Shown one piece after another: positions 1 to 12,000 of a DNA stretch of 64,000 nt. A program made the position numbers and the translations under genes. The notes under the pieces were generated by a model. The model ran no database searches and had not been told where the DNA came from. It worked only from the letters and a program-made list of their open reading frames with translations. Origin of the DNA: Mesaphorura yosii (Eukaryota; Arthropoda; Collembola; Poduromorpha; Tullbergiidae). Positions within the stretch are counted from its first letter, which is position 1, and every line of letters starts with the position of its first letter. The DNA lies in NCBI GenBank assembly GCA_009869945.1, contig WIXG01000224.1, forward strand, positions 62,001 to 126,000, written 5' to 3'.

Positions 1-60
1 TGGTCTCAATTGTCATTGACCTTGTGCTCACATTTTAGAATCCTAGAAGATTACAAACTC

Positions 61-822
61 TTATAGCAAATTTATCGCCCCTTTCAGCCTAGGAATTTGT
101 AACCTGATCATATTCCTTAGCTTTTGTATTGCTATAGAATTAATTAGGCCAGAAAAAAAGCTTAATATATTCTCATTTAGGTTCAGCACCAGGAGGAGCG
201 TCCACTCCTTGTAAGCTTTCTGGTTCCACATGCACAAATTGCAAATAAAAGAGTCCCACTCGAGGAAATGTTCGTACTCTTCTTCAAGTTGCCGCACCGT
301 CAATATTTCAGATTCAAACCACCCCAGGGATCTTGCGTGAGTTTCAAATTCTGAATGATACAGATGAAGTAACTGCTTCTCCATTTCTGGCGTTAGTTCA
401 AACTGAAGACTTGTCCTGAAGAGGAAATGCAAGTTTAGCGCTCGCGACCCGGCTCGAACCATTTGAAAATCCACAAACATCACGCGAGTGGGCTGGTCAG
501 TCTCCTCATCGTACTTGTACAGCAGGATGTTGATCCAGTAGTCGCCATGACTTATGATAGGACAGATTGATGGTGTGCTCGTAAATTCATGCAGGCGCTT
601 CAAGATTTGGCGTGAACGCTTAAAGAGTTCTGTCAAAAGTAGTGCTTCCGCTTCATGACCAGCTTCGTGTAGTGCTGTCGAATAGGATCTCTCAGTTTGA
701 CTGATGTATGCCAATTGGTATTCGGTGACTTTGTCTGGGTGCACAAAAATCCGCTCGTGGTTAACCAATAGATAATCGGCAGTTATGGCTTGATAATTTC
801 GTCGATATGTTGCATATCGCAT
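61..822 (-). CDS. CHK-kinase-like (EcKinase/DUF1679) protein, 5'-truncated or incomplete
   Basis: The 253-residue product carries the C-terminal half of the CHK/ecdysteroid-kinase-like family, which phosphorylates small molecules such as ecdysteroids. Seen: HGDYW at residues 92-96 with Asn98 (catalytic loop HGDxWxxN), and VDFQ at 117-120 supplying the metal-binding Asp118, followed by the usual helical tail. Family members are about 400 residues with a nucleotide-binding N-lobe of some 150-200 residues first; that lobe is absent. An in-frame stop lies 18 bases before the ATG. On the same strand an open stretch ends at a good donor (GG, then GTGAGT, near 857), and an acceptor inside this ORF (CACCCAG before AC AAA GTC, near 731) matches it in phase, so the true start may be spliced. 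No N-lobe was found between 840 and 1500. It could be a truncated paralog, a pseudogene, or a gene with unrecognised 5' exons. The family call is firm; the start is not. Confidence 0.78.
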   Translation of the reverse strand: MRYATYRRNYQAITADYLLVNHERIFVHPDKVTEYQLAYISQTERSYSTALHEAGHEAEALLLTELFKRSRQILKRLHEFTSTPSICPIISHGDYWINILLYKYDEETDQPTRVMFVDFQMVRAGSRALNLHFLFRTSLQFELTPEMEKQLLHLYHSEFETHARSLGWFESEILTVRQLEEEYEHFLEWDSFICNLCMWNQKAYKEWTLLLVLNLNENILSFFSGLINSIAIQKLRNMIRLQIPRLKGAINLL

Positions 823-1497
823 ATTCTTGTGTTGTGTTTAGCGAGCAGCGAATTACTCACCCAGTAAAGTTGCGTTATTGTAAACATGGAATAGAAACGA
901 CTGACTCATAGAGGGTGGTTTGGGATTAGACATGAAATCAACAAACCACGAAAATGCAAACATTATTAAGTAGGTTATGGATTTTGATTTTGTCTGACAC
1001 AGACTGATAGCCGCTCACACTGGTTGACAATTCCTGACTTTGCCATCGCATTAGGGCTTGGAATTGTTCATGGCAAACACAGAAAATAGAAATGTGAAGA
1101 CAGCATGGAGCACAAGTAGATGACGAGCGTGCAATGAACCCGGCACTCTGTTGGGAAATCTGTTAGGAATCGGTTTCGGTATGCAATTAGTGATGTACGA
1201 CACGCATCTTAATGACCGGCGAAAAATTCTTGGCAAATCGATAAGGAGGTACGTTTCGTGAACTAAATTTTAATTAGCACACTATTAATGAGAGATAAAT
1301 GCCGCTGAGGCTGAGAGTCAGTGTTCAGGCAATCATCTACCAAAGACTTGCAGTGCCATTCCAAAACTTTTCATTCCATCCATTTATTGACAGAAGTAAA
1401 ATAGGTTGGAATTTCGTGCTTTAGAATTTGTGTTTATTAACGTATTTCATTGGACCTGCTGACGAAGCTGGTGTTTCTCGTACGCGTGATTTAAACG
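823..1497. other. Intergenic stretch between divergent genes
   Basis: This 0.67-kb gap separates the minus-strand kinase-like gene from the plus-strand cysteine-rich secreted gene, so it should hold both promoters. A TCAGT initiator-like word sits near 1317. The one open minus-strand frame (1051-1236) resembles no kinase N-lobe and reads as chance. Confidence 0.4.
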
Positions 1498-2608
1498 ATG
1501 ATATTTCTTTTGCCCTTGCTTTCAATTCTTGCCTGTGGTTCAAATGGAACTCCGGCGATTAGCATGGTTCCAGGAGTTGCGGAATCTGGCCAAAACGATT
1601 ATGACTACTCCGACTTTGACATCATCAACATTGGCTTTATCCCATGCGAAAACTTGGATAAACTCGGTAAGCAGAATACGCTGTAAAATTCGAACGATGA
1701 AATGGAACCGACGGTCTTTATTTTCAGAGAATTTCTTGAGCTTGTGTGATTACAAAAATTCCATCGAGCAGATCAACGAAGAGAAAGACGTTTTCTGCAA
1801 ACCCAATTTAAAAGAAAAATTGGGTATGAAATACTAATTCTCAGTTTGTAACAAGAAAGTTTAACCCATAGTACATACATTCTTGATTTTAGTGCTGCTG
1901 CTTCAAGATTGTCGCGATTTACACGATTTTGATCACGAAGCAATTCCCAACCCTGCCCGCCAAACGCGGCGTTTGCCATCTGCTCTGACACTTCCGGATG
2001 AAATTGATGACAGCGTAAGGAAATTTGCCTTCGGAGCGTTACAAAGTACAACCTGAATTTACTTACAGGATGAATGCGACCACGACTGCGATCTGGACAA
2101 GCATAAGCCAAACCGCAGGAAGTGCTGCCCTGGGTATCGCTGTGTTAGGAAGCACAAACAGGAGAGATATGAAGGAGAATGCGTGCGGAGCACCAGCGGC
2201 GGAGGGAAGCAACCCAAACCCAAGCCAAATCCACCGAAACCTATTCAGCCTGCCTGCGCTGAGACAGTTTGCGACGGCACAATTCCATGCTGCAGTGGCA
2301 ATTGTCTACCCAGTGTAGATGGTACTCGTGCGTGCACGAATATCATCGACTACTTCCCAAGTACACTATTGCCTGGCGGAATTAGTGGTGGTGAACCGTC
2401 TGAGTCCACGACGATTTCGACCACCACTTCAACTAGAATACCCAAGCCAGCCAAACCGCATAGGCCCAAGCCCACCTTGCCTACGACCACTGGACCATCT
2501 GAAGCCGGAGACACCCAAGTGCCAATCATTCTAGGAAGTACTACGACGAAGCCAGTCGGGGCCGGAGAGGAGAATGGCTTTGGTTCCCAGGACGGAAAGG
2601 AAAATTAG
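1498..2608 (+). CDS. Secreted cysteine-rich protein with two six-cysteine modules and a Thr/Pro-rich tail
   Basis: Four exons (1498-1666, 1728-1823, 1893-2014, 2069-2608) splice cleanly at GT-AG sites in phases 1, 1 and 0 to give 308 residues. The N-terminus (MIFLLPLLSILACGS...) looks like a signal peptide. A first region has four spaced cysteines (50, 63, 80, 94). Two modules with cysteine order C-C-CC-C-C follow: residues 132-167 (spacing 3, 11, 0, 4, 12) and 192-218 (spacing 4, 5, 0, 3, 9). A Lys/Pro linker joins them. Residues about 219-308 are rich in Thr, Ser and Pro, as in mucin-like O-glycosylated tails. The cysteine order fits a cystine-knot fold, which is inference. I do not recognise an orthologous family and assign no function beyond secretion. 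The initiating ATG is the first in the exon, and AATAAA follows at 2687. Confidence 0.72.
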
Positions 2609-2686
2609 TTACCCGTGCCGTTCTGGCAATTATGTAGTCTGCGAGCATCGTGTGTCGTATCTTTGTCTTCATTGCTCTCACGAGCA

Positions 2687-2692
2687 AATAAA
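2687..2692 (+). terminator. Polyadenylation signal AATAAA
   Basis: A canonical AATAAA lies 79 bases after the TAG stop of the cysteine-rich secreted gene and is the likely 3' end signal. Confidence 0.6.
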
Positions 2693-2699
2693 AATTATT

Positions 2700-5600
2700 T
2701 GTGGATTAGGCTCATTATGATAACAATTCCAAGAAATTGCTTATTGGGACACGATATCGGTGAGTCCTGGAACCAATATTGACATGGTCCACATATAACA
2801 AAAGAGTTTAGCGCTTGAATTCATTGAATTGTTCTGCGTTCTAGATTCTTTCACGATTTAATGATTCTTAACTCAATAATACTTTCTCACACAAAAGAAT
2901 CGTCACTGCTTGTCATTTATGATCAGAGAACAATGCGCACCTACGCACAAAAGAAATCTTCTTGTCCTTGCATCCCTGCTTGCTCCGAGCATAAAAATAA
3001 ATCTGCTTACTCCGTGGCTGAGAAGAATGAATTATGAATATAAGCCGTAGCCCTAAGCGGCTCAGGCTCAAAGGAGTGAGCATGTCGAAGCGGAAACAAT
3101 CAAATAATTTCTTCCTCAGAGATCCTTTCTTCCTTTTTTATTTCTCCGTGACGCGTTGCGAGTCAAAGATGTTTTCCTCTTTCTCCTCAATAAAAGTTGC
3201 AGTGAAAAGAAGCTACACTTTTTCCTACAGACTTGGGCGCCTGTGACCCTGCCACGCGGCCACGCCACGCCAGGCATCTGCCATTCATTCACACCAGTAA
3301 AAACACCTCGTCCACTGCGCATTTCAGTCGGACTGTAAACCCCTCATTTAAAATATGATATCACGCTTTAATTGTTATGCCTGTCATTAATTTGACTATT
3401 AAAAGATATCTACTCTTCGCGGGGAGCTATAATTAAATCGATTTGACTTTCTAGCGCCACATTCATTCATTCACATGGGGCCCTCCTTCCTGCGAGCAGT
3501 GCGGACAGAGTCGTTGCAATTATTACATTGGATTCTCGCTGAGCAGAATTGAATGGAAAGCTCAATTTCTTTTATGTTGTAAATTGCATTTTTTATTTCT
3601 TTGATTACCAGCTGGAAATATGTAAATAATGCAAGTGCTTGGATGCAGTGTTGAGTAAAAGTTCGTTGTCCCTGCTGATACCTTGGTCGCGTCTCGCGTG
3701 TCGTTCTTCTCTCCTTCCTTCCGTCATACTCGTATGTAACAATGGTCGAATTGTATTGACTTCTTTCATTGATTCATCCTGGGAACCGGGATCCAGCTTG
3801 CTGTGGGGAAAGGCGAGACTCTGAATGAGAGTACGCTCTCCCTCGTAATGAATTCAAGAAATTCTTGTCGTGAAGACTTCAGTTTAGATCTGTAAAGCTT
3901 TTCCCTTTCGGGATCTTTGTGAGACCACGGAGGCCGAATCTCGCAAGCTCAGTCAGCCAGCCGGCAAGTTTGGAAGAATGTCAACGAAGATAAATTGAAA
4001 AAACTTTTTCACACTCCAGCAAAAATACCAACTTCCATTTTTGCCACCCTTGCGTAAGAACAACAGAAATATTTACAGGAATTTATAAACTTTGTTCAGC
4101 CGTTATGCATTCATAAAACGCTGACACAAGTCCAATGAACAAAAGTTGCTAAAATGTCTCACAACAGAAGCGAATGAATGGCTGCCACTGGAAAAACAAA
4201 CTACAAAATTATGCTGCACGTGAATGCACGAAAATTCTACTTGTCTACTTGCGTTGGTGTTCCATGATTCGCTGTAGAGGTTGTTGCAATTGACTTCTGT
4301 ATAAGTTACCATTACCAAATGCATTCACATCCCAGCTCTCAGGTGAGGCTGGAGTGTTGAAACGTGTTATTTGTGGAGAATACTCCTCAGTTCTAACGAA
4401 AACTTGCAAAAGAAAAAAACAAAGAAATAGGGTTAATTCGACGTTGGGAGATAAATACGAAAATGACAGGCTCACTTCGGCTTGTGTTGCCAAAGTGTAC
4501 AAGGGCAATTAGGGCAGAACTAATTTGACGAAAGAAATTGGTCTCTTAATCGTACTCGCTAACGAACGCAAACGTAAGATGATGCATCATAGCCGTCAAT
4601 CGCCCATGACACGACCTGTCTAAGCCAAGGCTAATTCCTCAGCAGTAAGGCGGATTGCCAAATTTATCAAAGGAATATGACGCAATATTTGTATTTGCAC
4701 AGGCCAAATCCTGGACGAGCAGGAAGCTCTTGAAAAAGTGCAAAATTCGCAACTCGAAGTGGCCAAGCGCCTTCGCCGTGGAGAGTCCTTCAATCTGGTT
4801 ACAATTACGACAGTACGGTGCATATCATTAGCGCACACGAACTGAAGTTTAGAACCAATTACTTTACCGCACCATACAGCGCCTTTAACTCAAAGTGTAA
4901 ATAGAGTCACGTCACTTTCACTTGTCACTTGTCATCGCACTCACACGCACTTTCACGTTTTTGCTCCCTCCTAAGCAATAATGCCAATAGCATTTTTGCT
5001 TTTCATTCCACTCAGCCAGCTCTTTCATTTAGTCTAAGGTTGAATACTGAAAGCAACTTGCAACTGCCTAAACCAAGCCGCATTTGCATTGCGCGGTGGG
5101 GCTTTGCCCTTTTCGCTTCCATCGTGTCAGTCATTTTTGCTGCAAGTCGGCGGCTGCCAGCCAGCCCGCAGCCAGTATGGCCTGAGATTGTGACATTTGT
5201 CAAACGAAAAATATCAATATGCATATTAATCAAAATACGAAAAGTCAAGCCAGTATTTTCTTAGCTACTCTATGCGTACTATTTTAGGGGAAGATGAAAG
5301 AACGACCACAAAGGGGAAACAGAGTCAGATTTTTCCAATTTGACACTCTTAATTGTGAGCTTAGACGTTGGAAACTCGGTACGGGAAAAGTAGAGAAAAA
5401 TTGGCGTGATTGAAAGTTGGTTTGGGGTTCGATTTTCTTCAGCCGCATTTTTAAAATACGTATCGCCCTTTCCCTTGAGAAACCAAAATTGTATCGAGAA
5501 CCTTCAACTTGGAAAGGAAAGTTGGAGTCCCGCAGCGTAGCATGAAAATAGCATGCCAATGTTTATGTGTATGAAATAAAGTGCACAGAAGGGACTAGCA

Positions 5601-6006
5601 CAACTTTCAGTTTATCTTAAATCACTACTACTGGGTCATCCCACGTTCGTGTGCCAGCTTCGCTTTCTCTTCCCTTCACGGTGGTGGTGGTACTCTGAAA
5701 GACGAAAAGTTGGAGGTCTGCGTGCTGGACTCAAAATACAAACCAGTCGTGTTCCAGCTCTTTCTCAGTTCAGATCAATTCCATTCAAGTGCTCGAGCAG
5801 TGAAAGTCTCGGTCTCAGTTTCAACTCCAACTCCCTTCAGAGCGTGACGCATTTAACGTCCAGCTGCGTTAATCGCAAGGCGGATAACCAAAGAAGGCGC
5901 TGTCGACGGCAAACTTGCAGTGTGACCTCCGGCGTGCTTTCGTATGGATTTCGTGTATTATTTGCATGAGTGTAGCCCAGTTAACGGCTAGTTTGGTCTT
6001 CCGAAA
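2700..6006. other. Intergenic DNA, probable dpr promoter and 5' UTR at its right end
   Basis: No convincing gene was found in 3.3 kb; open frames on both strands are short and resemble no family. The last 350 bases before the dpr ATG are more G+C-rich and carry repeated initiator-like TCAGT words (near 5766 and 5815). This suggests the transcription start and 5' UTR of dpr lie there, though no TATA box is obvious. Confidence 0.35.
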
Positions 6007-9000
6007 ATGATTGAACAAACAGTATTAGTGTCCCGTCTTAGTTTTCTGCCCCTCATTCTCTTTGGTCTCATTCTCTTGGACCAGCCAACATGGAGCAAGA
6101 CCGGAATTGGAACGTCAGGTAAATACTACGTAATTATAAGTTCTACAGCAAAATATAATTGCCAGGTAGATCAAGTCTATTTACATGAACCAGTCATTTC
6201 CCTGCTTAATTGATGGTAATGAGTTGACCACGACCCACGACTTAATCATACGTAATGTGTTCATCGTGTACACAAATATTTGCATATTTGCTCAATCGAG
6301 TTTTGATAAAAACATGTTTTAAGCTATTTCGAAGGCTGAAGTAGAAATCAGAAAAACGAGCACCTACTTTAAAAGAACGAATAAAGCGATAATTCAAAAG
6401 TTCTCAGCGAGGTAGCTGCCGAACTGCTAATTACATTTCGAGTTTAATTCGTAGTTCTACCTTTGAGGAAGTACGAATGTTCTCAATACCCCGCCTTAGC
6501 CGAAAATGCAACGTGCCACACCGCGCTGGAAGGTTCTTGATTAAACTTAAATCAAGTGTGGCTTAATACTGCTGGAATGTGGTTTGCATGAAGCATTGAA
6601 CTTAATTTAAAGTGCCTTTGGAGTGAAACGAGAGACAAATGCCACTTGCAGGAACTTGCACAAAGTAGGCAAGCAAATTCTCGAGTTTAATGCCCTGACT
6701 CATCTTTTCAAAATGCTGTTCGTGATTTCCTTTCGATCCACCCATTAAAACCTTCATTTCAAAATAATGGAGAAGGACTGTTCTTTGTCTTACTCCTCTC
6801 CTTGCGTCTGTCTCTGAGTAAGGAGGAGAAAGTTCAGAGAAAGGAAAGTGTTGAGAATAAGAAAATGGAAATCCGGGAAATGTCTTGAGCATATGTTTCG
6901 GCTTTATTATTTTCTTTTCCACCCACATTCACTACTTTTTAATGTTACAATACAACAGCGGCAGCAGAAGGACGATGAGTTAGCGAAAGGACGTGACATT
7001 TCTGGAGTAGCATTAACGCATCACAATTCCTAAGCTAAACGCGGGGTTCCAAGCCTCAAAATATCACAAGAAGAATAACGCCACGGCAGGCACGATGATG
7101 ATGACAGAGCTTCGAAACTGTACTGTACAACAGTAGCAGTTATACAGCTTTTTAAAGATGTATGTCCTATGGTAACGCACCGTATGGCACTTGTCACTGC
7201 CACTGCCAATCCGCCTCGTTCCGCTTATTTGCTTCAATAGTAAGTTCCATATCAAGCTCGAGCTAAGTTAAATGACTTACCTTTTATTGCTGCTCACGCC
7301 GGTACGTATAAGATAATGACGGCGGTGACGGCATGAAGTGCTGCTGCTACAAGAGTACAAATTTCCTCAATAAAAATAATGATAGCAGTAATAATACTCC
7401 AGGAAGGAAGGAAACGCATCACAATAACGATCGAGTTTATGTCAACGCATTAAATAAAACACATTTAAAAGTCATTCGGCTGAATTTGGGCTCTTACGAC
7501 TGGGATTGACCAATAATGTCAACGGCCATTGCGTCAGAAGTTCGTTTGTGCCATTACGTGTGATTTTGTGGTGCGTAAATATTAAAGCAGTGTGCGCCTG
7601 TACGAAGCCAACTCATAACTTTCACCGAGGCAATTCGTTGCGCAAGGGAAAAGAAGTTCGCATTCATGTGAACGCAAAGCATTATGAACTGTGTTCCATT
7701 GTTAGCTTGTGGTTTGCTCCATGATACTTTTATTATGGAGTCGGTCCGCCCAAACGCCCATTATATCAAGCTCAAGACCAAAACTGGAATTAGCTGCGGC
7801 CAGGCTTGGGCATTAAGCGAGTTCGTGCTTTTGGTGCATAAAGTGAGTTATGAAATTGGAACGCTTTCAGCAATCTTGACTGCGGACTTGGGTATAAAAT
7901 ATTTCCTTCCTTTCCATGGTCAACGAAGCGGTGCTTTGCTACTTGGCATTGCATTGGCAGCCGAGCATTGCAGCCAGCCGAGAGTCCGTATCTGTATTCA
8001 ATGACTTCTTAATTCATGTTCTGAATTATTCCGAGCAGAGTCAAAAGGGTGGCCACAAATCTCAGCCCAGCATCACTTGATAATTGTAACATAACTTTAC
8101 CAACTTCAGCACGCGTAAACACATTTTCAGTAAAGGGTCCAATCTCCGTCCAATTCTTTCATCTTTCCATGGAAGTGCGACTTTTTTGTATTTCAATTTC
8201 CTTTCTATTAAATACATTTCCATTGCACTGCATTGACAAGACTGACGCGCGGGATGCATTTTGCGTTTTACGCATACGTTTGCTGTTTCTCTGACGGTGC
8301 TAAATTGAAGGGGAACCGATGCTTCTGCATTTCAGTCAATGGACGTTTTGTTTACTGGTGCTCTCCAGCATAGCATGGAACTCGAATTCAGTAGAGAATT
8401 GCTATCAAGCATTCACGCAACTCTGCAACTTGTACACCAGGCGAGATAAAAAGTGAAAAAATCTTTTGTTGTCTTCTTAAGTGCTTTTCATTCAATTACG
8501 ATTACCATTCACATTCACGACTGCACGCATTCAGCATTCACATTCGTGCTGTGCCGTGCACCCAAGTTCAATGCCATAATGCGTAATGCCATTACTCTGC
8601 CGCAGGTCTGTGATTATTTTGATGCGCCCAACGCAATTCTATTCAGTAATCGAATTGGTCGGGAAAAAATTACAGCCTTTCCGAAGCGAGGAAGCAGGCA
8701 AAGTGCAGAGCCCCGAATTTTTAGCGTTGTGGCTTTTATCTTTCATAAATTGTCCCGTAATTGAATGATTTACCGAGCCCGTACGCACTGAATTGATTTT
8801 ATGCGTTTTGCGGCCGCGGGACTCGCGGTTATGAAATTTAATTCCGAACGAACATATAATTGAATGCGGCAGTCGCAGTCTGCAGTTTACTCGGCGGTGT
8901 GATATGAATTACGAGCGTGGGCACATGAAAGGTAAAAATGCGTTGTCCTTCGTGCGTCAGATTCGTGATTGTAGATTGCACTTTCATTATTTGGAACGCA

Positions 9001-12000
9001 GGCCGTAATTTTCTCCATCGGCATACGCACGGTAGAAACGAGAGACGCAAAAGATCACAAAAGGCAGAGCAGGCAGGGGAAAAATGAGAGTGTGATTTAT
9101 GACTTTCGCAACGGAAGTTCAGCAACTCCTTTTTCTGAGTCATGAGCACCGTCTCCCAGTTTATAACCGCACATTTATAAAGTACACGACGACTGCATCG
9201 AACCACGATCACGAAAAATGATGAATTTTTTAAAAGGTTACGGGAAATGTCTTCCCGCTCAACATGCACGTATTAACTTCCTCCTGCATTCACTTCAACT
9301 TACGCAAATACGAACATAGAAGCAAAACATAGAAGCAGCCATGTTTACATTACATGGTCATGATCATGTAATGTAAACAGGGCAAGTACGAAGTTTGAAC
9401 TATTCAATGGTTTGTAATTGTGTCAGCTGTGGACTTCAGGCTGGAATACGAGACCAAATGAGAAATTATGCCATACCATAAATTAATTTCTGGATCATCC
9501 AAGGCGGGGCAGAAAAATATGCAGATTTTTGTTTTTGTACTCGTCGGTTTGTGTGAGAGTAGAATTAGTATGCAATGAGATGCGTACTGAATACGAATAT
9601 ATCAGTCCGTACTCATTTGTCAAACATATTACAGCTAGACAAACGAGAGATGCAATACAAATACGAGACGGGATTTCCATCCAGGTGCGGTCCGTGCGAT
9701 GGAGGCACGGCACGGCTGAGCTTGACTAATGTCATTCTCCGCCGCTGCCATTGAACTTTTGTGCGATCGGGAGATTATAAACTTTTCCTATCCGGACTAA
9801 ATGTGGCATGAAACGTGGAGCTAAACGGAAGCTGCTGCCTCGGTGGAAGATTTAATTTCGACGAGCGCCAGCCCTTCCTTGCCTGCAGTCAACATCGCAC
9901 GTGATCCGATCGCCAATCCGCATACACAGCGCACGTCGGCTATCATATTATTGTCAATCAAATTCGAATCGGATTTTTGATTATTGATATTCAAGTGAAA
10001 ATTTGACGTTGATGCAATAAGCAGTGCGCACGTCGAATATTTCCCCTTCTGCCTACCGTGGCAGAGATGTGCTGTGGTCTTTGTTGCGAGTAATCTCAGT
10101 GTAGCAGTTTAGTTCTCGGTTCTCGATTCTTCTCGTATTACTGAGAGTGTAATTCACGGGTCTCGTGCCATGATGAGTGGGGTGCATGTCGGATGCATAT
10201 TGCTTGCATCGCATTTGCAATGAATCGGAATCGTAATCCGATTTGAAACAAATCGAGCATTCATTCCAAAACCCTTTCGAAAGAGAATTTAATATTTAAT
10301 AGAACAAATCCAGACAAAGGTGGTTTAGTTTGGGTGATTCGGATCGCAATACTAAAATGCTAGTTTAAATGCGTCCTGGCTCTCTTCATCCAAAGCACAT
10401 AATTTGTATACTACAAGCTCTGCTCTAAGCTCAACAAATGAAGATGATTCCATTTCTGATTGCACGCTTTAATAGCATTTGCGTTAATCCCGATTGAGTC
10501 TTATAAAGAGGACTTAATCTTCAAACAAGGCTGCTTGGACTGGAGTGCAAACTGAAATCTGGGCCGTGTTGCGTGCGTTGTAAAGCACGGAAGTGAAATG
10601 ACTTTATTTCAACAACCGTGCCATGGTGTTCAGTTGTCTTGTTCTTAAGTCCAAGTTAATCCCATTCTGTGCCATTGTGTCGTGCCCTTTCCCTGTCGCG
10701 TCATCCGCACGTATAAATCTGTTCCGTGATTACATTCTCGGAGAACAAGTTCAATTAATTTCTTGCTTTCTCGTCCTTCCGCCTTTCCTTTTCATATGTT
10801 GAGTGTGATGAGTTCAAGACATTCGCATTGGTGCGCACTTTATTGTGCCTTCTTCCGTGCTGAGCCGTGCGTAGAACAAAGGAATAAACAAAGGCAAAAA
10901 ATTAATTAATCTTGTGAGACATCTTTTGTTTACATTTCTGTCACTTTGAAGAATTGTGAACGGGCAAGACAGACAAAAGCCAATAAAGTTCTTTATGTAC
11001 TGAAGCACACAAGTTCATCGGTTTGTGCCTCCAAAATCGAGTTTTTCGCCGTATTTCGATTTAGCGTACATGTGATTGTTTATGTTGTTACAAGCTCCAA
11101 CGCTGTTGTTGGGTCTCGAGTAGGAAAGTACAAATATAATTGAGAAAAAAGCAATTTTATGGCTTCTGACGATACTTCTTTCACTTTATGGTCTTAGCCT
11201 TTTCACCCATATTGCATAATTTATAGTGTCAACACATCGTCGTGGTCGAGTTGCAGAAACATGCTTCATTTTCTTGCTCGTTTTTGGTTTGGCTTCGGAT
11301 CAAAGATAGGAAACGTCGATTAGAAAGCATGCCGCATGGCCAACCGTTACTGACGGAAGTGGATTAGCGGGTCAGAGAAAGGTCGCGATACAAGTAATAA
11401 GTTCCTCAGGAGCATCACACAGAATCGTGTCGTTTCAAATTGTTCTTTCGTCGTTATTCCGAGTCGATTCATTGAGGGAATTCTTGAACCCTTGTTAAGC
11501 AGACCTCCGATCTCCAGTCTTCGTCTCTTAATGATATGCGGATTGCCAAACGAGAAGAGTCTTGCTCTTTGCTGCGTAGTTCGTAATTTGGAACCGTTTT
11601 GAACATTTCCTGCAGCCCGGTGCGGGCTGCTGGCACAGCGCACGGGATTATCTTATGTGTACAGGACTTACTAAACTAAAGTAACATACTTATTTTTTAT
11701 TAGCTGAATCTAGGACAAACGATTTGTCTTTCTGCAGTCTTTTATTCCCTTTCTCTCTTGCTACTTCTCTCCGGCTTCTCGCTGTGATCTCTTGGCGATC
11801 GCGATTCGCGATCTTTGTCTTCATCTCAGTGCTCTGTGATGCTACCGAGCTTTTCCTGTGAATGTGACTTGACTGTGTCCTCAAATGGTAGAGCGAGGCG
11901 TAGAATGCAGGCAGGCAGAGAGGGAGAAGAAGATGATAATGATCATGATGAGTTTGAAAATCTTTCTCTTCTATTTGTTTTGGGTTCTCGCTCGTCGCTC

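Noticed and set aside
1051-1236. Missing N-lobe of the kinase-like gene
   Set aside because: The frame has no ATP-binding or N-lobe motif of the EcKinase family.
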